A DNA stretch of 64,000 bases from Prolixibacteraceae bacterium JC049 (GTDB lineage Bacteria > Bacteroidota > Bacteroidia > Bacteroidales > Prolixibacteraceae), in the NCBI GenBank assembly GCA_023369685.1, contig SACZ01000004.1:1-64000 (forward strand), given 5' to 3'. Both the position numbers and the translations under genes were made by a program. The notes below the pieces were generated by a model. That model was not told the origin of the DNA and did not search any database. It saw only the letters and a list, made by a program, of their open reading frames with translations. Of this stretch, positions 52,298 to 61,439 are shown piece by piece; position 1 is the first letter of the stretch, and the number at the start of each line of letters is the position of its first letter.

Positions 52298-53155
52298 TTA
52301 TTTGAAAAGTTGAAGTAAGCGCCCTAAGGAATCGGCTTTGATGGAGTTTTGGTCGAGCTCGTAGCAATATTTCAGCTCAGTAATTAACTTCTTAAGGTAG
52401 TATTGTTCGGTTACAGGTTCGAAATAATTGGATTGCGGTCGATATCCTTTTTCTGAAAGCAAAAATTCAATTTCCTGGCGTCCGGTAACCGATCCTTCGT
52501 GCGAAGGGTTGATAAAAAATAAAATAGGAGAGCGGTTCGGATCTATTTTCTCATATATCCCGGTTTTATCGTAAAATGCCAGCAGGTTATATTCTGGAAC
52601 ACCAATGCCAAAAATTTCAAGTTTAAGCTCTTTGGCAATGTATAAATATAGAATAGTAATAAGCAAACCACTTCCCACTTTCTTCTTCAATAAGAAGTTG
52701 AGCATGTAAGAATCGGTAGTACGACTAATCCAGCCCATTACTTTAAATTGGTGCTTCTGAAAAAGAATGTGATTTATAAGCGAGACCTTTTCTAAAGCAG
52801 TAAGGTTATCATTCATTTCCAACCAAATTTCACGAATTAGTCGATCCACTTCTTTTTTTAGCTCGTCGAATGAAAGTTTCGGATAATCCAGTTGACAAAT
52901 GAGAAACAGAATTTCCATTAAGTCGTTGGGCTTGTTTAACCAATGTTCAATGCGTTGGAAAACGCTTCTGTTCTTTATGTTGCGAATGATATTTTGCAGC
53001 TGGTCGCTGCTGTCGGGAAATTGAAATAGGGCATCTTCTAATAATGGAAGAGCATCCGCATCCAGCTTTTCCAGTTCCTTTAATATAAAAGGGGTAACTT
53101 CTGGATCCGGATCGCTCAAAAGAAATAATAAATGATCTATTTTTTTCTTTTCCAT
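52298..53155 (-). CDS. SirB1-type transglutaminase-like protein
   Basis: The 285-aa protein matches the SirB1/transglutaminase-core-2 layout: HEAT-like N-terminal helices (about 1-90), INHILFQKHQFKVMGW, NFLLKKKVGSGLLITILYLYIAKELKLEIFGIGVPEYNLLAFYD (the signature block, about 154-198), then a C-terminal TPR-like helix pair. The thiol Cys of true transglutaminases is not evident, so it is probably non-catalytic. It starts 12 bp after the nucleoside phosphorylase stop, so they form one operon. Role unknown. Confidence 0.82.
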   Translation of the reverse strand: MEKKKIDHLLFLLSDPDPEVTPFILKELEKLDADALPLLEDALFQFPDSSDQLQNIIRNIKNRSVFQRIEHWLNKPNDLMEILFLICQLDYPKLSFDELKKEVDRLIREIWLEMNDNLTALEKVSLINHILFQKHQFKVMGWISRTTDSYMLNFLLKKKVGSGLLITILYLYIAKELKLEIFGIGVPEYNLLAFYDKTGIYEKIDPNRSPILFFINPSHEGSVTGRQEIEFLLSEKGYRPQSNYFEPVTEQYYLKKLITELKYCYELDQNSIKADSLGRLLQLFK

Positions 53156-53167
53156 TTATAATTAATG

Positions 53168-54037
53168 CTATGCCGTTAAACGGTCAAGCACCAGTTTAAT
53201 CAGCTTTTTCATGTATTCATGGTAGCTCTCATTGGCTTCTTTCACTACACGATTGGCAATGATCAGACAAATACACAATGCATGGTGTCCTAACAGTTTA
53301 GAAAGACCATACAAAGCAGAGCTCTCCATCTCAAAGTTAGTTATTTTTAATTCATTGAACGAAAAAGCTTCAACTTTATTGTTCAATTGAGGATCTGCTA
53401 AATCCAAACGAAGCTTTCTTCCCTGAGGTCCATAGAATCCAGGAGCAGAAATTGTTACTCCCTCAAATGTGTCTTCTCCTGAAATACGATCGTACAATAC
53501 GTTAGAACAATCCATCACATACGGAGCTGGTAATTGTGGTAACCATTCTGTGTGTTCAACAAATGCTTTTTCGAAATCCAAATCACCTACTTCGTCTCTT
53601 TTAGCATAGTAGTTTAAAAGACCGTCGAAACCAATTGATTTACGGCTTACTACATAACTATTTACTGGAAGGTAAGTTTGCAAACCTCCCGATGTCCCAA
53701 TACGGATAAGATTTAGCTTACGCTTTTCTGCCTTTTCAGTTCTGGTTTCCAAATCGATATTAACCAATGCATCCAGCTCGTTTACAACGATATCGATGTT
53801 GTCGGTTCCAATACCAGTAGAAAGAACAGTAATGCGCTTACCATTATAAACTCCGGTGATAGTCATGAATTCGCGATTGGAGATTTTGCACTCGATTGAG
53901 TCAAAATTACTAGCTACCAACTCCACACGTCCCGGGTCGCCAACCAATAGAATATCGTCGGCAATATTTTCTGGTTTCAAATGAAGATGGAAAATCGAGC
54001 CATCTTTATTGATTATTAATTCTGAAGATTTAATCAT
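53168..54037 (-). CDS. Uridine/nucleoside phosphorylase family protein
   Basis: A 289-aa PNP/UDP-family enzyme that splits a nucleoside with phosphate. LLVGDPGRVELVAS (phosphate site), TGIGTDNIDIVVNELDALV, IRIGTSGGLQTYLPV and the NFEMESSALYGLSKLLGH block (ribose/base contact Glu-Met-Glu) are visible. It is most like uridine phosphorylases of Bacteroidota. I start at ATG 54037 (MIKSSEL); the upstream ATG at 54061 adds eight residues outside the family pattern. First gene of a pair with the SirB1-type gene. Confidence 0.9.
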   Translation of the reverse strand: MIKSSELIINKDGSIFHLHLKPENIADDILLVGDPGRVELVASNFDSIECKISNREFMTITGVYNGKRITVLSTGIGTDNIDIVVNELDALVNIDLETRTEKAEKRKLNLIRIGTSGGLQTYLPVNSYVVSRKSIGFDGLLNYYAKRDEVGDLDFEKAFVEHTEWLPQLPAPYVMDCSNVLYDRISGEDTFEGVTISAPGFYGPQGRKLRLDLADPQLNNKVEAFSFNELKITNFEMESSALYGLSKLLGHHALCICLIIANRVVKEANESYHEYMKKLIKLVLDRLTA

Positions 54038-54252
54038 AATTCTCTCATTTAATGCTATCAAATTTAGAAAACAAAATAGAGAAACAATTGCATTGCAACT
54101 CTTATCTAGTAAGTGTAGGCAGATATTTAGTAATTTTGTTTACATTAGCATTAATGTAATTTATCTGTGTGTTGTAATTCCATTGCAGAATCGATACAGA
54201 TATAGGTGAATGACTACTTATTAAACATGCAATTAAAATAAAAACTAATATT

Positions 54253-55065
54253 ATGAATTTTAACAAGAGCTATTTGGTGATTTTGGCCGTTGTTTTCTTT
54301 ATTATTATGCTTTTTGGAAGCAGTATTTTAGTAAAGATCGAGCCAGGTGAAAAAGGTGTTATTTTCCGTCCCTGGACAACTGGTTTAGACAAAAAGACGA
54401 TTTATCGTGAAGGTATGCAGGTTGTCGCACCTTGGAACGATATGATTGTATACAATGTAAAAGAGCAGCAAAGTGAAGAGACAATGGACGTTTTAGATAA
54501 AAATGGTCTTTCTGTTAATATCGATGTAACTGTTCGTTTTAACCCAATTCACAATCGTATTGGATTCTTACACGAATTATTTGGTGTAAATTATAAGTCG
54601 CGCTTGATTGTTCCTGAAGTTCGTTCATCGGTACGTCAGGTTTCTGGTCGTTATACAGCTGAAGAGATTTATTCAACTAAGCGTGCAGAAGTAGAGCAAG
54701 CAATTATCGATGAAACACGCGAAGTATTGAAAGAAAACAATATCGATATGCGTACATTGCTTATTCGTTCAATCAACCTTCCTGCAAAAATTAAGCAGGC
54801 AATTGAGCGTAAGCTTGAGGAAGAACAGAAATTTTTGACTTACCAGTATACTTTGGAAACAGCCAAGAAAGAAGCAGAGAAAAAGCGTATCGAAGCAGAA
54901 GGTATTGCTCGTTATAACAAAATTATCAATGCCAGTTTGACTGACCGTATCTTGAAGCAAAAAGGTATCGATGCTACACTGAAATTATCAGAATCGTCTA
55001 ATAGTAAGGTGGTAGTTGTTGGTAGTGGTAAAGATGGAATGCCTTTAATCTTAGGTGGAAACTAA
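54253..55065 (+). CDS. Prohibitin / SPFH-domain membrane protein
   Basis: A 270-aa protein with one N-terminal membrane helix (about 7-28; YLVILAVVFFIIMLFG) and a prohibitin-type SPFH domain (about 30-190; IEPGEKGVIFRPWTTG, VNIDVTVRFNPI, FGVNYKSRLIVPEVRSSVRQVSGRYTAEEI). An alpha-helical coiled coil follows (about 190-235; KQAIERKLEEEQKFL, KKEAEKKRIEAEG). Prohibitins form large rings in the membrane and can restrain FtsH-type proteases. No HflK partner is adjacent. Monocistronic, with a terminator. Confidence 0.93.
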   Translation: MNFNKSYLVILAVVFFIIMLFGSSILVKIEPGEKGVIFRPWTTGLDKKTIYREGMQVVAPWNDMIVYNVKEQQSEETMDVLDKNGLSVNIDVTVRFNPIHNRIGFLHELFGVNYKSRLIVPEVRSSVRQVSGRYTAEEIYSTKRAEVEQAIIDETREVLKENNIDMRTLLIRSINLPAKIKQAIERKLEEEQKFLTYQYTLETAKKEAEKKRIEAEGIARYNKIINASLTDRILKQKGIDATLKLSESSNSKVVVVGSGKDGMPLILGGN

Positions 55066-55087
55066 AATTCGTCACTTAAACAATATT

Positions 55088-55117
55088 AAAAAAGCCGGTT
55101 TTTCCGGCTTTTTCTGT
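55088..55117 (+). terminator. Terminator after prohibitin gene
   Basis: AAAAAGCCGG and CCGGCTTTTT form a tight hairpin with a T-loop and T-tail. Confidence 0.92.
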
Positions 55118-55231
55118 TTCTAATAGCGAAATAAATATTCTATTTTAGCGGTCGGAAAGAGGTAGAGTAGTAAAAACTGTACGATTCTTTCTGTTAACAA
55201 TTGATAAGTAGAAAAAATAAAACCATAAAAA

Positions 55232-55696
55232 ATGATTCAAAGAATTCAGACATTTTTCCTTGCTGTATCATTTCTATTGATCAGCATCATGTTTACAATG
55301 CCATTGATTGAATTTGTAACCGAAGCTGGAGACTTATATCAATTTACCTTTAAAGGTTTATTTAAGTTGAATGCCGAAGGAATGGAACTAGTAGAGAATA
55401 ACTGGGCAATTACAGGAATGTTGGGACTTATTGTTCTAATGCACGGTGTTATCATTGCTTCGTTCAAGCATAGAGTACGTCAGATGCGACTAACTGTGTT
55501 TACTATTTTCTTATTAGTTGGTTTTTTCGCAATTGGCTTCTACATGGCAAGTTCTTATGCCGATATGGTAAATGGTCAGCATTCGTTTACAATTGGAACT
55601 ATTTTCCCAATTGTGGCAATTATTTTAGATGCTTTAGCTATCAGAGCAATTGGTCGCGACGAAGCTTTAGTACGTTCGGTAGATCGAATCAGATAA
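55232..55696 (+). CDS. DUF4293 family four-helix membrane protein
   Basis: A 154-aa integral membrane protein starting MIQRIQTFFLAVSFLL, the DUF4293 signature. Four hydrophobic segments lie at about 5-25, 59-76, 87-107 and 121-140. The short C-terminal tail has RAIGRDEALVRSVDRIR, a conserved charged end of the family. Function is unknown. A terminator follows at 55718. Confidence 0.9.
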   Translation: MIQRIQTFFLAVSFLLISIMFTMPLIEFVTEAGDLYQFTFKGLFKLNAEGMELVENNWAITGMLGLIVLMHGVIIASFKHRVRQMRLTVFTIFLLVGFFAIGFYMASSYADMVNGQHSFTIGTIFPIVAIILDALAIRAIGRDEALVRSVDRIR

Positions 55697-55717
55697 GAAT
55701 TACTTATCATTCTATAT

Positions 55718-55757
55718 GAAAGGCTTTCTCAACAATAGGGAAAGCCTTTTTTGTTTT
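55718..55757 (+). terminator. Terminator after DUF4293 gene
   Basis: AAAGGCTTTC and GAAAGCCTTT form a stem around TCAACAATAGG, followed by TTTTGTTTT. Confidence 0.9.
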
Positions 55758-56024
55758 ATTATTTTCTGAAAAAGATACCCCCATACTACTTTTCTGAATT
55801 CAGTGTTTGCTTTCGTTTAATTATTCTTCCATAACTACAGTAATTCACTAAAGAGAATTATTTCTATAAAAATATATCAGAGAATTATATTGTAAATCCT
55901 ATGTGAGTTGGTGTGAGAATATACTATGAATACTCAAATGGTTGTTTATATCAATATAACTATCTTAATGTTTTGTGAATTTTGACAATGTATAGAAGTA
56001 ATAAACATTCAAAACTCGTAACCA
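55758..56024. other. AT-rich leader of the collar/GT2 locus
   Basis: No gene. This is very AT-rich DNA between the DUF4293 terminator and the response-regulator gene, in which the promoter of the following locus must lie. I could not pick a convincing TTG/TAnnTTTG pair by eye. Confidence 0.4.
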
Positions 56025-56714
56025 ATGAAAATAGAAAAATTCAAAGTAAGTATCATTGATAACGATATCTTATTTGGAAGTTTGCTTAAGAGCGATTTTG
56101 AGCATCAGGAGGAAGTAGAATTTGAAAATATTTTTCAGGATGAAAAAGAATTTTTGAATGAACTTCGCAGTGGGCAACTAAATGTTGATGTAGTTATTAT
56201 GGAATTAAGGTTAAAATCGATTCCTATTAATGAATTCATGACAGTAATAAAATCAGAGTTCCCAAAACTCAAGGTAGTTATCCTCACATCTTTGTATAAA
56301 GAGTCATATATAGGTTCTTTGTTCAAGATGGGGGTAGATGCTTTTCTTCCAAAATCAATTTCATTATCTGAATTGAAAGCTGCAATATTAGAAGTTAGGT
56401 TTAATAATTTTTTTATTACCCCTGAGCAGTTTGAGATAATGAAAGAGCAGGTTTCTCAAAAAGCACCTAAGCCTATTTGTAATGAGACCGATAGACTTAC
56501 AGAAAGAGAATTGGAAGTATTGGATCTTATTTGCCAACAAAATACTACAGGAAGCATTGCTGATAAATTATTTATAACTAAACGAACAGTAGAAGGACAC
56601 AGAAGCAATTTGCTTTTGAAAACAGGTACTAAAAATACAGTGGGACTTGTTATATGGGCAATGCAAAATAAAATTGTAGATCTGGACAGCTATCTTGTTG
56701 GTATAAATAATTGA
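56025..56714 (+). CDS. LuxR-type response regulator with Glu at the phosphoacceptor site
   Basis: A 229-aa NarL-type regulator. Receiver: SIIDND at 9-14, VVIMELRLK with Glu60 where the phosphorylated Asp is expected, Thr/Ser switch in VILTSLY, and LPKS Lys. HTH: about 160-225 (TDRLTERELEVLDLIC, KLFITKRTVEGHRSNLLLKTG). An Asp-to-Glu change mimics the phosphorylated state in some receivers, so the protein may be active without a kinase; none is adjacent. It stands 195 bp before the collar/GT2 gene series and is its likely controller. Confidence 0.92.
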   Translation: MKIEKFKVSIIDNDILFGSLLKSDFEHQEEVEFENIFQDEKEFLNELRSGQLNVDVVIMELRLKSIPINEFMTVIKSEFPKLKVVILTSLYKESYIGSLFKMGVDAFLPKSISLSELKAAILEVRFNNFFITPEQFEIMKEQVSQKAPKPICNETDRLTERELEVLDLICQQNTTGSIADKLFITKRTVEGHRSNLLLKTGTKNTVGLVIWAMQNKIVDLDSYLVGINN

Positions 56715-56909
56715 GTAATAACTATTGCTGCCGCCTAATGCAAAAACACCCTAATTAACAATTAAGATATAAACTCCCTGAATTTTACCTATTAAGAGCT
56801 TTAGTTTTGAGTTGAGAATAACATAATCGTACCCAATATCCCAATAAAGTTATTAAGGTGGAATCTGAAAAACCTAAAAAAGAGTAAGAACAATTAAAAA
56901 AAAGAAGTA

Positions 56910-57533
56910 ATGACTGACATTAAATTAAATTTTATTAATGAGTCGAATGATCAAAACAATTCTGAAATTGTATTCTTCCAAAAAAATGTTGCTACCGATT
57001 TTGATGAATTGGCAGTAGCATGGAAAGTAATTAAAAATTGCGCAACGGGTTGGCATCATGAGTTTGTTTATCCTATGGGAATGGAAGTAAGTGCTGAAGA
57101 TTCGTGGGGGAATGAAATTATTAAGCCAATGAAAGCCAGTAATGGTCAATTGTTCCACGTATATCAGGATTCTTCTGGTGATCAGTTGGCATATTATGGA
57201 CCTGGAGCTAGCAGAAAAGAGGTACAATTGAGAAATGACCTTGTTCGTGGTGCAATTAATGCCAATATCTATAAAGGAGGAAAATTATTAGCTAGAAAGA
57301 CTGGTATTTCTCCAGCTCAAAAAGCAGCATTCCAATTTAAACCAACTTTATGGGTAGGAGTAGTTTCTCAAGTGGAAGAAGGAGAAGTAATGAATTCTGC
57401 TATTATGTCAGACATCAATACCGAATTAGGGTTATTAGGAGTAGCATCGGCAGATATTGTAATGACTGGTGGAGGCACAGGTCCAAATGCTTCGAAATTC
57501 CAATTTACTCTTGAGAATGTGAAGTATGTTTAA
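56910..57533 (+). CDS. Unassigned 207-aa protein of the collar/GT2 locus
   Basis: Not recognised. The protein has no signal peptide and no hydrophobic segment. It is rich in Asn, Gly and Ala with aromatic short strands (EIVFFQKNV, AWKVIKNCATGWHHEFVYPMGMEV, LWVGVVSQVEEGEV), suggesting a beta-rich soluble fold. The C-terminal end GGGTGPNASKFQFTLENVKYV looks like the last strands of a beta-sandwich. It is the first structural gene after the regulator and is separated from the next by 224 bp containing a GC-rich hairpin, so it may be made in larger amount than the downstream proteins. A major subunit role is speculation. Confidence 0.75.
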   Translation: MTDIKLNFINESNDQNNSEIVFFQKNVATDFDELAVAWKVIKNCATGWHHEFVYPMGMEVSAEDSWGNEIIKPMKASNGQLFHVYQDSSGDQLAYYGPGASRKEVQLRNDLVRGAINANIYKGGKLLARKTGISPAQKAAFQFKPTLWVGVVSQVEEGEVMNSAIMSDINTELGLLGVASADIVMTGGGTGPNASKFQFTLENVKYV

Positions 57534-57723
57534 TTAGAGATAATCAGACTATTATAGACCAAGCTTTATTTATAATTTGAAACAATAGGTTAAAACTATC
57601 TATTTCCCAGTTCTGTTTATTTATGTCATCGAAATTTCTAACTGTAAAGAGTGCTTGCTTGTATAATTTGTCAGTATTTGCAAATTGTCAACTGTCTGTA
57701 TTAGTTTGGTTTAGTTAGATGCA

Positions 57724-57742
57724 GGGGAGGCATTGCCTCCCC
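57724..57742 (+). promoter_or_regulatory. GC-rich hairpin just before the 130-aa gene start
   Basis: GGGGAGGC (57724-57731) and GCCTCCCC (57735-57742) pair perfectly around ATT. The hairpin is followed by TTAAAAAAATAAATT and the ATG at 57758. There is no T-run, so it is a poor intrinsic terminator. Its place suggests mRNA processing, stability or translation control. Confidence 0.6.
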
Positions 57743-57757
57743 TTAAAAAAATAAATT

Positions 57758-58150
57758 ATGCAAAAGAAGAAGCAAATAATTTTACCAAACGATAGTAGAA
57801 ACGATTATATTTTCAAATTAATATTTTCTATAGATTATGAGAAGCGATTACCAAGTGTTCAATTGGTAATAGTTCAAAACCCAAAACTAAAATTATCAAT
57901 AGAAACATCTCCGCCTACAGAAGAGAAGAATTTCATTCATAGCTTCTCCCGAGATGGTGTATGTGAAATAGACTATTCGTCTGAAGATAATTTTTATATA
58001 AAAGGCACTCTAAAAACAATAATACATAGAGCGATGTATGCAGGAGATTCTGATTTTGAAATCAATTTTTTATGTGGTTTAGAGTATGGCGAAAAAGGAG
58101 TAATAAAAAGGGTGATGAGTGGGATTTTTGAGCTTGATGATTTCGATTAA
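57758..58150 (+). CDS. Unassigned 130-aa protein, paralogue of the N-terminus of the 907-aa protein
   Basis: Not recognised as a known family. It is soluble with no signal peptide. Residues 15-125 align by eye with residues 10-130 of the next gene product: IFKLIFSIDYEK versus ILFSLDYSD, NFYIKGTL versus NYMIKGNL, and LCGLEYGEKG versus VMGDLEYGKK, each followed by GIF or GTM. It thus forms a free-standing copy of that domain, probably a beta-sandwich. The next gene starts 26 bp downstream. Confidence 0.75.
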   Translation: MQKKKQIILPNDSRNDYIFKLIFSIDYEKRLPSVQLVIVQNPKLKLSIETSPPTEEKNFIHSFSRDGVCEIDYSSEDNFYIKGTLKTIIHRAMYAGDSDFEINFLCGLEYGEKGVIKRVMSGIFELDDFD

Positions 58151-58176
58151 TAAAAGAAAAATTCAAAAGACCTATT

Positions 58177-60900
58177 ATGCAAACAAATGTCAGATATAAA
58201 ACGTGGGAATCGGATGACAAAAGATTAATATTCGTTTTCAAAATCAATTTGATTACCGATACAAGTGCAGAAATATTGTTTTCACTTGATTATAGTGACC
58301 CTTTATCTTCTAATCGAAAAACGATTATAAAAGAGAGTTTATTGTTAATTAGGAAGAGAGTAATGATCAACGAAGCAGTGGATAATTATATGATAAAGGG
58401 AAATTTAATTGTGGATACAGACAATTATAAAGCTAAAAGCATTTTAGTCGTTATGGGCGATCTTGAATACGGGAAAAAAAATGAGCAGCATACCTTCAAA
58501 GGAACAATGGCTATTTCAGGAGGAACTGTATCTAATTCAGAAAAAGTAGCTTTAGACAAAAAAGAGCAACCAGATACCTATGAATATGAGGGGGAGAGTT
58601 CTAATATGAAGGATCGCTTTCAAAATGTTTTTCCTTTTATAAGTTTTATCAGCCCAGTTTCTAATACTGATGATTTTACAGAATTTCGTTTTGTTGAGTA
58701 TTCATTGAGAATGCTTAGTCCACCTAAAAATATCTTTCTTACTGAATTAATTTGTTTAAATAGGAAAAATAGCACAAAAGAATTACAGAAGTTAGTTCGC
58801 AAATATATTTTAGACCAATATCCAGGTTGTAAATACTTTACAAATAGTACGCATTTAGATGTTTATACTTCTAAGTTCATTGAATTCTATGACTCAATGG
58901 ATGATAGTAATGAATTGGAAGGAATAGTTAATTCATGTTGTAATTATTGTGACTTAACTATTGAAGAGTTGTATCTATATCTGAAAAGTGATTTTTATGT
59001 AAATCAAAAAGAGGAAATTTGGAACTCATATTTAGCATCTTTAATAGCCGGAGAGGGCAAACTAGAAGTAATATGTTTTCTTTCTAAAGCTATTTTAGCT
59101 TGTAATTTAGTGGAAAAGCTATTCTTAAATTTAGGAAAAGAAACAGAGAAGATTATAATAGACGTACAGAAGATAAAGTGTTTAATAAATGCCAAAATAA
59201 TTCTTCCAGAAGAATTATTCCCGCTAAATAAAGAACTTAAGTCACCTCCTGTAGGTAATAGAGAAGAAGTAGTTTGTTTAATAGCAGATCTGCAAATGAT
59301 TAAACAATCCTTCTCTGGATATGAAAGGTCAGATATTGCGGATATTGTCTCTGTAATGCCTCACGAACGTCGAGTTCTTTCCAGAAAAAACCGAAATAAA
59401 ACCAAGGAGAGTCATTTTCAGAAATGGGAATCAGTACTTTCAATAGAAGAAGAGAGCAGATATGATGAAGCAGAAGTATTAAAAGAAGTAGTGGACAAAT
59501 TGTTCCATTCAAGAAATACCTATAATTATAATGGATTGAATACCTCATATGGTCCTCCTACAAATGTTACTTACAATGGGGTATATTCAGTCGATAAAGA
59601 GCTTATCTCGCCATCAGGAAATAATGCAGCCGATTTTGCCAAGAAGTTGATTGAGAAAGTAATGCAGACTATAAATAATAAAGTGAAAAATAGTCGAAAA
59701 CTCATTCGTGAAAATGAATACGAGGAACTATTAAAAAGCGCCATTGATAATGATGCATCTACTGACATTTTAAATGGAGTGTATTACTGGTTAAATAAGC
59801 GTTATAATGCACAATTAATTAATTATGGGAAAAGGTTAATACTAAAACTGAAGCTGCCTACTCCTGTCAGATATATTGAAGAGCTTGAGGAAATTACGAG
59901 TATTGATGATGCTAATATTATATATAGTCCATTTGAGCGGTTCAACATTGAAAGCTTCGAAGATATAACAACTGATAATTACTTAAAATTGTGCGCTTAT
60001 TATGATGTGGTAGATTTTTGCTTACCTCCGATACCTAAAAAAATAGTATCAACTACATTGACAAGAATAGGTGATCAATTATTGAAAATACCAGAGGGGT
60101 ATGAAGCTTCAATAGCACGTGTTGTAGCAACACAAAGTAACGTTGATCAGCAAATAATAATATCCGACAAGAGTATTTTGATTACTCAGTCTGCAGAAGC
60201 ACAAGAAATAATTCTTAATTCTGAGACAGATTCCATTGCTGTTGCATTAACGTGCAGCAGTAATAGTAAACTTTCAGAGGAATTACTGAATGTAGTTAAA
60301 GTGAATCTTCAGGTAGAATGTATTTGTAATAAAAGAGCTATGGATACTTGGAAGCATGGAATTTTTAGAGAAATATCTAGAGCTTATCAGTCCAAGAGAA
60401 ATGAATATTTAACTCAGAACCTTACTAATGAGGCGAGTTCGAGAATGGGAAATATTATTCGCAATGTTTTGATTAGCTATGCGGTTAAAATGCTATTAAG
60501 CTTATCATATGATAATCAGTCAGAGCAAGAAAAAACCTTTGTGGAGAGTTTTCTTGCAAGAGCTATTGAGTGGCATGAGGTTAGTTATCAGTGGAATAAT
60601 ATCTCAGAAGCAAAAAATGAAAATACACTTACATCGTTACTAAAAGCTAAATCAATGGATTTCTACCTACCTGTTCATCCTAAATTTAGTTTGTCTGTTT
60701 TGTATTTTACTCAATCGGGTAAAATGTGGAACTATGGCGATAAGTTGGTTCCATTATTTAAACCATATATCAATCTGTTTGATAGTCTGGATCAGATTAG
60801 TAAAGAGATAATCCTTGAAGAATGGAGTTATAGTGTTCCAACTAATTTGAAAATACTATCTAATAAGGAAGGTGATTTATTAACTCATAATAAAAAATAG
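58177..60900 (+). CDS. Unassigned large 907-aa protein of the collar/GT2 locus
   Basis: Not assigned. Residues 1-130 repeat the fold of the preceding 130-aa protein. The rest is mainly alpha-helical, with no signal peptide or membrane helix. Notable blocks are SVMPHERRVLSRKNRNKTK (about 388-406, basic), an Asn/Tyr/Gly-rich link (NTYNYNGLNTSYGPPTNVTYNG, about 447), LNKRYNAQLINYGKRLILKLKLPTP (about 540-565) and a C-terminal helical domain. I recall large proteins with a similar central block beside tail-collar genes in other bacteria, but cannot verify this. The collar gene follows after 5 bp, so they are translationally linked. Confidence 0.75.
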   Translation: MQTNVRYKTWESDDKRLIFVFKINLITDTSAEILFSLDYSDPLSSNRKTIIKESLLLIRKRVMINEAVDNYMIKGNLIVDTDNYKAKSILVVMGDLEYGKKNEQHTFKGTMAISGGTVSNSEKVALDKKEQPDTYEYEGESSNMKDRFQNVFPFISFISPVSNTDDFTEFRFVEYSLRMLSPPKNIFLTELICLNRKNSTKELQKLVRKYILDQYPGCKYFTNSTHLDVYTSKFIEFYDSMDDSNELEGIVNSCCNYCDLTIEELYLYLKSDFYVNQKEEIWNSYLASLIAGEGKLEVICFLSKAILACNLVEKLFLNLGKETEKIIIDVQKIKCLINAKIILPEELFPLNKELKSPPVGNREEVVCLIADLQMIKQSFSGYERSDIADIVSVMPHERRVLSRKNRNKTKESHFQKWESVLSIEEESRYDEAEVLKEVVDKLFHSRNTYNYNGLNTSYGPPTNVTYNGVYSVDKELISPSGNNAADFAKKLIEKVMQTINNKVKNSRKLIRENEYEELLKSAIDNDASTDILNGVYYWLNKRYNAQLINYGKRLILKLKLPTPVRYIEELEEITSIDDANIIYSPFERFNIESFEDITTDNYLKLCAYYDVVDFCLPPIPKKIVSTTLTRIGDQLLKIPEGYEASIARVVATQSNVDQQIIISDKSILITQSAEAQEIILNSETDSIAVALTCSSNSKLSEELLNVVKVNLQVECICNKRAMDTWKHGIFREISRAYQSKRNEYLTQNLTNEASSRMGNIIRNVLISYAVKMLLSLSYDNQSEQEKTFVESFLARAIEWHEVSYQWNNISEAKNENTLTSLLKAKSMDFYLPVHPKFSLSVLYFTQSGKMWNYGDKLVPLFKPYINLFDSLDQISKEIILEEWSYSVPTNLKILSNKEGDLLTHNKK

Positions 60901-60905
60901 GAAGT

Positions 60906-61439
60906 ATGTTCGTTTGTAATGAAAATTTGCCGGTAGGATCGGTTATTGCATTTGCAGGAAAAATAAAAAATAAAGAAAATCAACAAGGTTTTGAGACAGA
61001 TGTAGCTGAGTTTGGATGGCTGGTATGTGATGGAAGAAAAGTAAACATTTGTGACTATCCTCAACTCTTCTGTGCATTAGGCTTTTTATATGGAGGAAGT
61101 GAAGAACATGGACAATTTAATTTGCCTGACTATCGCGGCATGTTTTTAAGAGGAATAGGCAACGATGAGTCAAGTCTAGAGGATAGAGAAAAAGCATGTG
61201 CCGGAGAGGCAGATGGAGTAGGATCTACTCAGGAGTGTGCTTTACAGACCCATAAGCATAAGTATGAGAAGCCTGTTGGAGCAACACCTGGAAATAGTGG
61301 AAATGCATATGCTGCAACAGAAAGTGAACTAACTTCTGAGCCTGAAAAAGTTAATAATCAGGAGGTGAGACTTAGTAAGTTAGAAACAAGACCGGTGAAT
61401 ACATTTGTATATTATTTGATTAAATTCTGTATAGTATGA
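60906..61439 (+). CDS. Phage tail collar-domain protein
   Basis: A 177-aa protein with a phage tail collar (PF07484-type) domain: LPVGSVIAFAGK, EFGWLVCDGRKVNICDYPQLFCALG, GQFNLPDYRGMFLRGIG (about 71-85), and the end ETRPVNTFVYYLIKF, as in microcystin-dependent-protein-like collar proteins. His residues in THKHKYEK could bind metal in a trimeric fibre. It starts 5 bp after the 907-aa gene and overlaps the glycosyltransferase by ATGA. No tail tube, sheath or baseplate gene is near. Confidence 0.9.
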   Translation: MFVCNENLPVGSVIAFAGKIKNKENQQGFETDVAEFGWLVCDGRKVNICDYPQLFCALGFLYGGSEEHGQFNLPDYRGMFLRGIGNDESSLEDREKACAGEADGVGSTQECALQTHKHKYEKPVGATPGNSGNAYAATESELTSEPEKVNNQEVRLSKLETRPVNTFVYYLIKFCIV

